Shown: positions 1 through 5,361, counted from the first letter of the stretch. The stretch is 6,116 nt of DNA from Promethearchaeota archaeon (GCA_019057975.1 JAHLWJ010000278.1:1-6116); one strand, 5' to 3'. Made by a program: numbers and translations. Notes: generated from the sequence alone by a model not told the origin.

Positions 1-255
1 TCTAAAAACAGCCAAATAGGACTCAGAGTCCCTTTTGATATGTTCTAACTCCTCTTCCGAAAATATCCCGGAAGGCAAAAGTTTAAAACTTTGGGATGGA
101 ATCCCTTCATTATACAATCTTACCCCGTATTCCCCAGGGAAGTTCTTGGGAACCTTACAGCTCCCGGAAAGTGAGACTAAAAATTCGGAATAGTCTACTC
201 CCAGAGCCTTAGTTAGCACTGCATCGAAAATTTCTCTCTTTTTATCTTTTCTCAT
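1..255 (-). CDS. Unrecognised protein, N-terminal part (runs off left edge)
   Basis: An open frame of 85 codons starts at the ATG at 253-255 and has no stop before the window edge, so only the N-terminus is visible. The start is supported by a strong SD (AGGAGG) seven bases upstream, and coding-like composition: a basic N-terminus (RKDKKRE), mixed residues, and an acidic stretch (SEEELEH) near residue 66. There is no signal peptide or membrane segment in the visible part, so it is probably cytoplasmic. I do not recognise the family. It lies outward from the rest of the window, with a 538-base gap to the next gene. A terminator-like hairpin about 120 bases upstream on the same strand separates it from anything to the right. 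Confidence 0.7.
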   Translation of the reverse strand, partial: MRKDKKREIFDAVLTKALGVDYSEFLVSLSGSCKVPKNFPGEYGVRLYNEGIPSQSFKLLPSGIFSEEELEHIKRDSESYLAVFR

Positions 256-369
256 ATATATTTCCTCCTCTGTTTTTTTCTCATCTGATTTAATCTAAGG
301 TACATTTGTTTTGAATTTTTATATACGATAATAAATTCTAAAAATCCTTCTTTTTTTAAAATATTATAA

Positions 370-404
370 AAAGAAAAAGCCCTTCAGCGAAAGGCCAAAG
401 GGCT
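370..404 (-). terminator. Rho-independent terminator, minus strand
   Basis: AGCCCTT (378-384) and AAGGGCT (398-404) form a 7-bp stem. Read on the minus strand it is followed by a U-rich run (complement of 368-378, broken by one C). No convincing minus-strand gene lies directly upstream (405-793), so it may end a degraded gene or act as an attenuator in the leader of the gene at 1-255. Confidence 0.6.
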
Positions 405-413
405 AGAAATTTT

Positions 414-448
414 CAGGCTGCCCAAACAAGACAGTATATAGAACTTTT
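414..448 (+). repeat. Degenerate direct repeat, copy 1
   Basis: CAGGCTGCCC (414-423) followed by ATAGAACTTTT (438-448). The same two blocks recur at 672-697 (CAGACTGTCC, then an exact ATAGAACTTTT) with shorter spacing. No transposase is visible. The pair may be a remnant of mobile-element ends or chance in AT-rich DNA. Confidence 0.3.
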
Positions 449-671
449 CAAATAATATTCGACATGTCAAATTATATTAAAAAATTATGAATATTTTTGT
501 TCAATATTATTTGCTTTAATAGTGTATCATAAGTTCTTATAGCACTCAAGCCCTGCAAAAAATATAGTTCAGTAATTTTAACTATTTTTGAAGTATTTTA
601 CTGTATATTGATACTATATTAATTCCGATAATTTTTATAATTGTCTTCGGGTTCGAATATTACCTAGCTCC

Positions 672-697
672 CAGACTGTCCCATAGATAGAACTTTT
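672..697 (+). repeat. Degenerate direct repeat, copy 2
   Basis: CAGACTGTCC (672-681) and ATAGAACTTTT (687-697, an exact 11-base match to 438-448). It lies about 100 bases upstream of the HTH gene at 794, just inside the open frame that extends that gene upstream. The rest of 256-793 is AT-rich, and I see no gene in it. Confidence 0.3.
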
Positions 698-793
698 ATA
701 TCTACATTTTATTTTTCATATAAAGCAACGAAAATCAATCAAATAAAACACATATACAGAAACCCTATTTACTTAGCAAGAGAGTACAAACGG

Positions 794-1042
794 ATGATTG
801 ATAACGGACAGGTGAAAAATCAGTCTAGTCTTGCACGCAAACTCGGTATCTCCAGAGTACGTATTCACCAAATTTTAAATTTATTAAAACTCGATTCCTT
901 GATCATTCAAGAATTAAAAAGATTAGGTGATCCACTTAAATCAAGAATTATCACCGAACGTATGCTGCGACCACATGTTAATAAATCATCTAAAGAACAA
1001 AAAGATCTTCATTATACTTTAAATACTCTTTTTAAAGTATAA
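794..1042 (+). CDS. Helix-turn-helix protein, recombinase-associated type, probably 5'-truncated
   Basis: 82 residues from the ATG at 794. Residues 10-33 form a clear helix-turn-helix (SLARKLGISRVRIHQILNLL), predicted to bind DNA. The following LGDPLKSRIITERMLRP stretch and the overall pattern match short HTH proteins I recall beside serine site-specific recombinases in Firmicutes; this is recall, not a search. The same frame stays open upstream to a TAG at 665-667. Its last part (YRNPIYLAREYKR, 755-793) looks like a natural N-terminal continuation of the family, but there is no ATG, GTG or TTG start there. The SD before 794 is weak. I therefore read it as the 3' part of a gene whose 5' end is lost. 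No recombinase remains in the window. The stop codon sits inside a perfect inverted repeat. It converges with the protease gene. Confidence 0.6.
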   Translation: MIDNGQVKNQSSLARKLGISRVRIHQILNLLKLDSLIIQELKRLGDPLKSRIITERMLRPHVNKSSKEQKDLHYTLNTLFKV

Positions 1043-1045
1043 TGA
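1009..1045. repeat. Perfect 15-bp inverted repeat over the stop codon of the HTH gene
   Basis: TCATTATACTTTAAA (1009-1023) and TTTAAAGTATAATGA (1031-1045) are exact reverse complements with a 7-base loop. They span the last codons and the TAA of the HTH frame. It is almost all A/T and is not followed directly by a clean U-tract, though TTTTT occurs six bases later. It could serve as a bidirectional terminator between convergent genes or be a site remnant. The remaining gap to 1220 contains no gene that I can see. Confidence 0.65.
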
Positions 1046-1220
1046 GGGATAATTTTTCTAAATACTTGTTATCTTTTGTTAATATCTTACCATCCTGTAT
1101 CTAAAAATGTCCAAACGACAAAATATTCCCGGAATGTACTACAGGAATTAGTTATTTTATTTACTTCATCATTATTAAGTGGTTCTCTTTTTTATTGATA
1201 TGGCATGATTTAAAATATTT

Positions 1221-2147
1221 TTAATTAGTAAACGTTTTATTTCTTTCATAAAAATATTCAATGGTTTCCTTTATAGCGTCAGCAGAATAAACAATTCCTA
1301 TGCCCATTCTTTGACCAGATTCTAAAACTGTATCAAAAATAGGTAAAGAGCCAGATATAATGCCTAATAAATAAGGATTTTTTTTAGTTCGATCAAATAT
1401 AGTTCCTTGAGAAGTTACAGTAGCTATTTGTGGTTTTAAAATAACCAAACTTCCACTTGAACCAGGAAATACATGCGCATCTATTAGGAATCCATCAATT
1501 TTTTCTGGAAGACCATATAGTTTTCTTAGACGTTTATTGAATGAATATCCCTCAGTTGGCATAGTAGAAATAATGCCTATTCTCAGTATCGGGAATACAT
1601 TTCTAGGATCATATATAGAGTCCGGGTATCCTAAAAAGAATATCTCATCTCCTATACTTATATTTTCTTTTTTTAATATATCTTTTGTTGCAAATAAAGA
1701 ATATGGTAACCATGAACCCTTTATATTATGTTTTATAACGGATTCTGTTATATTAATGGCAGTAATATCAAAATTATCATTAGGGTGAAAACCAACACAA
1801 GGCAAATAATTTCCATCTTTTCCGACTATTCCGATATCTATTTGATTAACTTTATTTTCTTGTTCAACTTGAGTATTTACTCTTATATTAATTGATTTTT
1901 CTTCTCCTTTTGGTGGTAGAGCATGCTTATTGGTAATTAAAAAAATATGCCCTTGATTATTATTGATTTCCCTAAAAACAAAAAATCCAGTACCTGATGA
2001 AGTTTTTTCAGAATCTGCTTTATATGAGATTAATACAGTACTATCTAAAAAAGCTTTATTTAGCGTTTGAGTATTTGACATATTAAAGATTGATAAGAAG
2101 AAAATAGATATAATAATTATCAGAAATTTTCTTCTATTTTTACTAAT
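1221..2147 (-). CDS. Secreted trypsin-like serine protease
   Basis: A serine endopeptidase of the trypsin-like (chymotrypsin fold) group, 308 aa from the proposed start. Numbered from that start: signal peptide at residues 1-28 (KNRRK n-region, then FLIIIISIFFLSIF); catalytic His75 in LITNKHAL; Asp127 in DNFDITAI; Ser231 in FPGSSGSLVI; and a C-terminal LLGIISG strand typical of the fold. It probably acts outside the membrane. The frame is open to an ATG at 2522, but 2148-2522 is unlike protein: few G-first codons, many Cys, Tyr and Ser. It also contains a TTGACA/TATTCT promoter immediately ahead of a strong SD (2151-2160). The codon seven bases after AGGAGG is ATT (2145-2147), preceded by ATA; the first ATG (2079-2081) would delete the signal peptide. 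The start is therefore non-canonical or mutated. No PDZ domain follows, so it is not a full HtrA. Protease identity is sure; the start is less so. Confidence 0.88.
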   Translation of the reverse strand: MSKNRRKFLIIIISIFFLSIFNMSNTQTLNKAFLDSTVLISYKADSEKTSSGTGFFVFREINNNQGHIFLITNKHALPPKGEEKSINIRVNTQVEQENKVNQIDIGIVGKDGNYLPCVGFHPNDNFDITAINITESVIKHNIKGSWLPYSLFATKDILKKENISIGDEIFFLGYPDSIYDPRNVFPILRIGIISTMPTEGYSFNKRLRKLYGLPEKIDGFLIDAHVFPGSSGSLVILKPQIATVTSQGTIFDRTKKNPYLLGIISGSLPIFDTVLESGQRMGIGIVYSADAIKETIEYFYERNKTFTN

Positions 2148-2150
2148 TAT

Positions 2151-2160
2151 CCTCCCTCCT
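2151..2160 (-). promoter_or_regulatory. Ribosome binding site that fixes the protease start
   Basis: AGGAGGGAGG on the minus strand is one of the strongest SDs in the window, yet no ATG, GTG or TTG follows at usable distance. ATA follows AGGAGG after 4 bases and ATT after 7 bases, and both lead directly into the signal peptide. It argues against the far-upstream ATG at 2522. Confidence 0.6.
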
Positions 2161-2172
2161 TGTTTTTTATTT

Positions 2173-2201
2173 AGAATATAACCAAATATAACAAATGTCA
2201 A
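2173..2201 (-). promoter_or_regulatory. Sigma-70-type promoter of the protease gene
   Basis: On the minus strand, TTGACA (2196-2201) is a perfect -35 box. After a 17-base spacer comes TATTCT (2173-2178), a -10 box with two mismatches. Transcription would start near 2166, just ahead of the AGGAGGGAGG SD at 2151-2160. This lets the protease be made independently of the two genes upstream. Confidence 0.65.
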
Positions 2202-2539
2202 TTTATATTCAGAAAAGCGCCAGAATGACGTAAATATATAATCTGAAATGTATATAAATAAGGATTTTATTTTTAACAGAAGGGGTAAATGGCGTTCTTT
2301 TATATAGAAGGCAACAGAAAGAGAAATTATCAAATTAGCCCAGAAGAATTCTTTGTCAACTATATGATATTTAAAAGAACTAACACTGCTATAACAATAA
2401 GCAAAAGTCCTATACTTAGACAAAGGATAAATACATAGAGAGTTCCGACTAAATTCACAGCATTTTGTATCTATGAGTTTTTCTGTACATTGCGGTTTGA
2501 CTACATAAGACTGTGTAACCATCTTTCTTTAGTCTTTTT

Positions 2540-3100
2540 CTAGTTCGTTTTTTGATTTTTGGCTATTTTACCAGAAACAGACTGTAACTGGGAAGAATTT
2601 GACTTTACAATTATTTCTAATCCACCCAATATCCCGAATGCTATTACCCCCACAAAAAAAGAATATAATCCACCTAATATTAGTTTGTTTTTTCCTAGTG
2701 ATTCTAATGTCCAAATTTCACTTGGCTTCTTACTAATCCATTTGAAATATTCTTCCTCAGTTACTGATGGATGTTTTTCCAAGTAATCTTTTGCTCTTTC
2801 TTTCAGTTGACCTTTGACATAAATCTGCCCATCAATTGTGACTGCTTTTGAATCCAATATTCCCAAATAGTAAATTCCGATGACAATACCTAAAATGAGA
2901 GAAAGCACAATCAAATATTTTACACATTTAGTTGGACGAACTACTAATAGAGCGATCACATATACAGCAACAATAACCACTCTAGGCCAATTAGTTAATG
3001 ATGTGGGACAACGTAAAGATGAAATAAGAAAACTCGCTATAAGCGTTGACACCTGAATAATTCTAGTTATTAATTTTTTCATTGAAGCATTGTTTATCAT
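2540..3100 (-). CDS. Four-helix membrane protein with an extracytoplasmic loop domain
   Basis: 186 residues. Hydrophobic segments lie at about 11-28, 39-55, 61-82 and 139-163. Positive charges (MKKLITR; RPTKCVK; the Lys-rich C-tail) place both termini and the loop between helices 2 and 3 inside. This puts the 55-residue domain at 84-138 outside; it contains VTIDGQIYVKG, a helical ERAKDYLEKHP stretch and SEIWTLESLGKNK. I do not know a family name, although the TIDGQxYVKG...WTxESL pattern looks conserved rather than random. The start is the first ATG, with an AAAGGA SD ten bases upstream that overlaps the TAA of the preceding gene (14-base gap), which suggests translational coupling. It is followed by a 392-base gap to the protease, so it shares an operon with 3115-3816 and possibly with the protease. 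Likely role: membrane anchor or signal relay for the two exported neighbours (inference). Confidence 0.82.
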   Translation of the reverse strand: MINNASMKKLITRIIQVSTLIASFLISSLRCPTSLTNWPRVVIVAVYVIALLVVRPTKCVKYLIVLSLILGIVIGIYYLGILDSKAVTIDGQIYVKGQLKERAKDYLEKHPSVTEEEYFKWISKKPSEIWTLESLGKNKLILGGLYSFFVGVIAFGILGGLEIIVKSNSSQLQSVSGKIAKNQKTN

Positions 3101-3114
3101 TCTTTTTGTTTCCT

Positions 3115-3816
3115 TTATCCAGGGCTAAGTATATCAATCTCACGTTCACTACGTCCATCATAACCACAAAGAAAAGGAGTTTTTAATCCCAGTCTTCCAT
3201 CTTTTTCTGTCCAGATTAGCCACTTTCCTGCAGGAATCAAGTCAGTGGTTGGTGTACTCAATATATCAAACTTAATTTTATGCTGTTCATCATCCTTTAA
3301 GAAAGGAGCGTACCAGACTGTACAATGAGGAATCTCCTCTCCTTGTTCATTAATAGTGTTTACTTTTACCTCAACCCGTTCTGTATGACTTGTTTGAATA
3401 AGTCGTGATTTCAATTCAAGGTCAAGAGAAGCATCCAATACCGCAGAGGAAATGGACAATGGTATTCGACCAATACTTTCAAACTGTATAAATCTTCTAA
3501 ATGCTTCGGTGTTATATTCTAAAGTACTAAGGAATAGATTGGAATAACTGATCTCTGAAGAATAAGAGAATATAATCTCTGCATTCTCCTTTGATCGACT
3601 AATGGCAGACCGTAAAGCTTCACCCATAGGATATTCTGGCCTATATTCAGAATCAGAATATGCTGTAAATATTCTTTGTAGAATATTATCCATATCCTCT
3701 AAAGCAACATTCATCTGTTCTTCTATCTGGTAGATAGTTAGCTCTTCTGCCTGACAAGGAAATAGCCAAAGTACAAGTACAATAATCAGAGTTATATATT
3801 TAGTGTAATTTGTCAT
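3115..3816 (-). CDS. Secreted protein: helical N-terminal region plus C-terminal beta-rich domain
   Basis: 233 residues from the ATG at 3814-3816. The SD GGAGG lies eight bases upstream of this ATG, while the in-frame ATG at 3849 has none. A signal peptide spans residues 1-23 (hydrophobic core ITLIIVLVLWLF, cleavage likely after CQA). LFPC resembles a lipobox, but Pro before the Cys makes that less likely. Residues 25-140 look alpha-helical. From about 147 a beta-strand pattern begins (VEVKVNT...CTVWYAP), followed by LSTPTTDLIPAGKWLIWTE, which resembles the PEGA or carboxypeptidase-regulatory-like sandwich; this is pattern resemblance only. Cys166 and Cys217 could form a disulfide. First gene of the cluster with the membrane protein and protease. 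Its SD sits in the loop of a hairpin. I cannot give it a specific function; substrate or ligand binding outside the cell is the natural guess. Confidence 0.82.
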   Translation of the reverse strand: MTNYTKYITLIIVLVLWLFPCQAEELTIYQIEEQMNVALEDMDNILQRIFTAYSDSEYRPEYPMGEALRSAISRSKENAEIIFSYSSEISYSNLFLSTLEYNTEAFRRFIQFESIGRIPLSISSAVLDASLDLELKSRLIQTSHTERVEVKVNTINEQGEEIPHCTVWYAPFLKDDEQHKIKFDILSTPTTDLIPAGKWLIWTEKDGRLGLKTPFLCGYDGRSEREIDILSPG

Positions 3817-3817
3817 A

Positions 3818-3836
3818 ATTCTCACCTCCTGAGAAT
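3818..3836 (-). promoter_or_regulatory. Hairpin displaying the Shine-Dalgarno in its loop
   Basis: In the mRNA, ATTCTCA and TGAGAAT form a perfect 7-bp stem whose 5-base loop is exactly GGAGG, the SD of the gene starting at 3816. The start codon lies just past the stem. It could present the SD to ribosomes or serve as a protein-binding operator. Confidence 0.5.
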
Positions 3837-3932
3837 CTATAAATTGCATAAGAGTTGCACAAGAGTTTCAGTTAAGAGCCAATTTTTCTAAAAAAATTTC
3901 CCTAACAATGGTGCTTAAGATAGACTGAAAGC

Positions 3933-3938
3933 ATTATA
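3933..3938 (-). promoter_or_regulatory. Possible -10 element upstream of the three-gene cluster
   Basis: TATAAT occurs on the minus strand about 120 bases before the start at 3816, but no good -35 lies 16-18 bases upstream. A second TATAAT is at 3969-3974, also without a clear -35. The gap 3850-4056 otherwise shows no gene. Confidence 0.25.
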
Positions 3939-4056
3939 ATTTTATGTTTTTAAGGATAAGAAATAAAAATTATATTGCATTTTATTACACAGAAGGCGAC
4001 AAGGGAAGATAAATTGACTTATTGTGAATAAATTAATGTTAAAGTTGAAAATAAAT

Positions 4057-4100
4057 AAAAAAGCAGGGAGTTGAATTTTAGTTAACTTCCCTGCTTTTTT
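4057..4100 (-). terminator. Intrinsic terminator after the small membrane protein gene
   Basis: GCAGGGA (4063-4069) pairs with TCCCTGC (4088-4094). The flanking A6 (4057-4062) and T6 (4095-4100) extend the stem, with an 18-base loop region that can pair partly. Runs of T follow in both directions, so it may work bidirectionally. It lies 42 bases beyond the stop at 4143. Confidence 0.85.
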
Positions 4101-4142
4101 ATTAGCACCTTTCTTTTTTTCTTGTGTGTATTTTTAACCATG

Positions 4143-4358
4143 TTATTTCTTACTTAGAAAAAATGCCATTGCTGTGACTAGTATTCCTATTTCTATCCCC
4201 ATAGCAGTGTAAATAGCATTTTGGAGACCCATAATGCCGTTGGCTATATCACCAAGAGTGGTATTAGTGGATAAAACATTTATAAATCTAGGTATAATTA
4301 TAGAACCAGCTGCTATCAACCACGCAGCTATTACCACTGAAATATATTGCGGTTTCAT
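4143..4358 (-). CDS. Small two-helix membrane protein (holin- or toxin-like in size)
   Basis: 71 residues from the ATG at 4356-4358, six bases after AGGAGG. Two hydrophobic helices lie at about 5-26 and 44-68, joined by a short polar loop (STNTTLGDIANGIM), with a basic SKK tail. No family recognised. The same frame is open to another ATG at 4437-4439, which has its own SD (AAAAGGAGG, 11-base spacing). That start would add 27 residues (MKVTPSIG...IKRRML) and give 98 aa. Paired starts of this kind are known from holin and antiholin genes, so both products may be made. Its leader can hide the upstream SD. It has its own predicted promoter and terminator, so it is a single-gene transcript apart from a short leader frame. 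Candidate roles are a holin, a type I toxin or a small membrane regulator; the sequence alone does not decide. Confidence 0.65.
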   Translation of the reverse strand: MKPQYISVVIAAWLIAAGSIIIPRFINVLSTNTTLGDIANGIMGLQNAIYTAMGIEIGILVTAMAFFLSKK

Positions 4359-4447
4359 TAACATCCTCCTTTTTATATTCGGTTTAGAAAAAAAGAAAGG
4401 ATTAACTCTGATCTCTCCAATTGAAGGTGTTACTTTCATTTTTAATC

Positions 4448-4531
4448 TTACCTCCTTTTCAGATTCTGGTCACGATACTCCCAATAAGTGTAATATAAAA
4501 TATCTTGACCAGTTTCCTGAAAAGGAGGCAT
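4448..4531 (-). CDS. Possible 27-aa leader peptide
   Basis: ATG at 4529-4531, 27 codons, TAA at 4448-4450. The peptide is aromatic and charged (MPPFQETGQD...YWEYRDQNLKRR). It ends inside the SD of the 98-aa frame, so ribosomes reading it would cross and open the hairpin 4451-4528. Against it: GGAGG is only two bases from its ATG, and both sit in a possible hairpin. It may be a true attenuation peptide or chance. Confidence 0.35.
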   Translation of the reverse strand: MPPFQETGQDILYYTYWEYRDQNLKRR

Positions 4532-4541
4532 TGCCTCCTTT
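4451..4541 (-). promoter_or_regulatory. Switch-like mRNA leader with mutually exclusive hairpins
   Basis: On the minus-strand RNA, segment A (4541-4533, AAAGGAGGC) can pair over 9 bp with segment B (4529-4521). Segment B, extended to 4517, can instead pair over 12 bp with segment C (4462-4451, CTGAAAAGGAGG), which contains the SD for the ATG at 4439. The B:C stem is lengthened by CTGGTCA/TGACCAG (4466-4472 with 4506-4512) and GATA/TATC. A:B frees the SD; B:C hides it. This resembles translational attenuation. Confidence 0.6.
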
Positions 4542-4547
4542 CTTTTT
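4521..4547 (+). terminator. Terminator-like hairpin on the plus strand
   Basis: AAAGGAGGC (4521-4529), loop ATT, GCCTCCTTT (4533-4541), then C and T5. Read on the plus strand it has the form of an intrinsic terminator, yet no plus-strand gene precedes it. It is the same palindrome as the A:B stem of the minus-strand leader, so this may be a by-product. Confidence 0.35.
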
Positions 4548-4606
4548 AAGAGACCAATTTCAGCAATTAACAATTAATTATTACGTTTAGATTTATTTTT
4601 TTGTTT

Positions 4607-4617
4607 CCCTCCTTCCT
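4607..4617 (-). promoter_or_regulatory. Strong SD with no start codon
   Basis: GGAAGGAGGG on the minus strand is followed by an A-rich stretch with no ATG, GTG or TTG within 15 bases. It lies in the predicted leader of the small membrane protein gene and could pair with CCTCCTT of segment B or act as a ribosome standby site. Confidence 0.3.
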
Positions 4618-4639
4618 AATGAAGATTTTTAAAGATCAG

Positions 4640-4668
4640 CTTATAATATTTTAAAAATACTTGTTTAA
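4640..4668 (-). promoter_or_regulatory. Predicted promoter of the small membrane protein gene
   Basis: TTAAAC (4663-4668), a 17-base spacer, then TATAAG (4640-4645) on the minus strand. Each box departs from consensus but spacing is ideal. It would give a leader of about 195 bases to the ATG at 4439. Between here and 4933 I see only AT-rich DNA without a convincing gene. Confidence 0.4.
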
Positions 4669-4933
4669 GCTAATTCAAATTTTTCTGATTATTTTAAGAA
4701 GTTTAAAATTATTAAAATACACGTAAACAAATAATCGGCAGTTTAGAAATAATAGCCACAAATTTGTTCTCTATTTATATTATGCCCAAAATTCAAGGAT
4801 TTTAGACAGTTTTTGAAACAATTAAAGAAAATTCAAAAAGATAGAAAGCTATTTCGAGTAAAAATAAGAAGTTGTTATGCAAAATTTTGTGCAATCCGTT
4901 TATATAATAGATGTTGATTGTTTTGTAGTCAGG

Positions 4934-5084
4934 TTAGAGTTGGCTTTTTGATTGGCGATTTTCCCGCATATGAACTGAGACAATTTTGTTTTGACCGGGA
5001 AGTTCTATAACTTTCAAAATGGGAGATAAAAATCTGTGAACTACAAAACCTCCCAGCTCATTTACTCGAAAGGATTTTTTAGAA
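4934..5084 (-). other. GC-richer stretch behind the zinc-ribbon gene, possible gene remnant
   Basis: A minus-strand frame of 65 codons (GTG at 5129-5131 to 4934) runs through this stretch and overlaps the zinc-ribbon gene in another frame. It has no SD. The stretch is visibly less AT-rich than the DNA on either side, apart from the zinc-ribbon gene. The translation (e.g. ELGGFVVHRFLSPILKVIELPG) is plausible protein, but I do not recognise it. It may be a decayed gene or conserved untranslated DNA. Confidence 0.25.
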
Positions 5085-5252
5085 CTATTTTCTGCAATTA
5101 CCTGCAGAATCTTTTGCTCTACATTGATCACATAGCTCTCCGGATGTTGGCTTTCTATATTTTATTTCTATATCTGGCTCTGTAGGCCAATTTGAGCAGT
5201 TTCTACACCAGTGCCATGTGTCACTATCATTTCTTCTGCGATATTCCGCCAC
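5085..5252 (-). CDS. Small zinc-ribbon protein, TWHWCxxCSNWP type
   Basis: 55 residues from a GTG at 5250-5252 to TAG at 5085-5087. It has two CxxC knuckles, Cys16-x2-Cys19 (TWHWCRNCSNWPT) and Cys41-x2-Cys44 (GELCDQCRAK), 21 residues apart, the layout of a four-cysteine zinc ribbon, plus Cys53 near the end (GNCR). The pattern TWH-[FW]-C-x2-C-S-x-WPT ... SGELCxxC matches a short conserved bacterial protein that I recall as uncharacterised. Role unknown; nucleic-acid or protein binding would fit. The GTG is preceded by AGGAA (a weak SD, GATGAGGAATC). A longer frame in another phase overlaps its 3' half and is less convincing. A leader with nested stems lies just upstream. Confidence 0.75.
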   Translation of the reverse strand: MAEYRRRNDSDTWHWCRNCSNWPTEPDIEIKYRKPTSGELCDQCRAKDSAGNCRK

Positions 5253-5272
5253 GATTCCTCATCCCTTTTTTA

Positions 5273-5361
5273 ACCAGTAATTATAATGCTTAGGTTTATC
5301 TATACTAATAAAATTACAATTAGGGCTATTTCTAACTATATAAACCTTTTTTCTAACTGGT
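5273..5361 (-). promoter_or_regulatory. Structured leader upstream of the zinc-ribbon gene
   Basis: Three stems nest in order: ACCAGT/ACTGGT (5356-5361 with 5273-5278), AGGTTTAT/ATAAACCT (5340-5347 with 5292-5299) and CTAAT/ATTAG (5319-5323 with 5305-5309). They end about 20 bases before the GTG at 5252. This could be a regulatory RNA or chance in AT-rich DNA. Confidence 0.3.

Noticed and set aside
640..662. GGGTTCGAAT resembling a tRNA T-arm, a possible integration site
   Set aside because: The bases on each side of the TTCGAAT loop do not pair and no acceptor, D or anticodon arm can be drawn.
1537..1788. Plus-strand frame of 83 codons
   Set aside because: It lies wholly inside the protease gene on the opposite strand, and has no SD or recognisable protein features.
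2148..2522. N-terminal 125-codon extension of the protease frame from the ATG at 2522
   Set aside because: Low share of G-first codons, many Cys, Tyr and Phe, weak SD, and a consensus promoter plus strong SD lie inside it. The T-rich strand makes stop codons rarer by chance. Not excluded, since it starts only 17 bases after the previous gene.
2559..2786. Plus-strand frame of 75 codons
   Set aside because: Shadow of the membrane protein gene on the opposite strand.
4234..4590. Plus-strand frame of 118 codons
   Set aside because: Antisense to the small membrane protein and its leader; no SD at its ATG, and composition is not protein-like.
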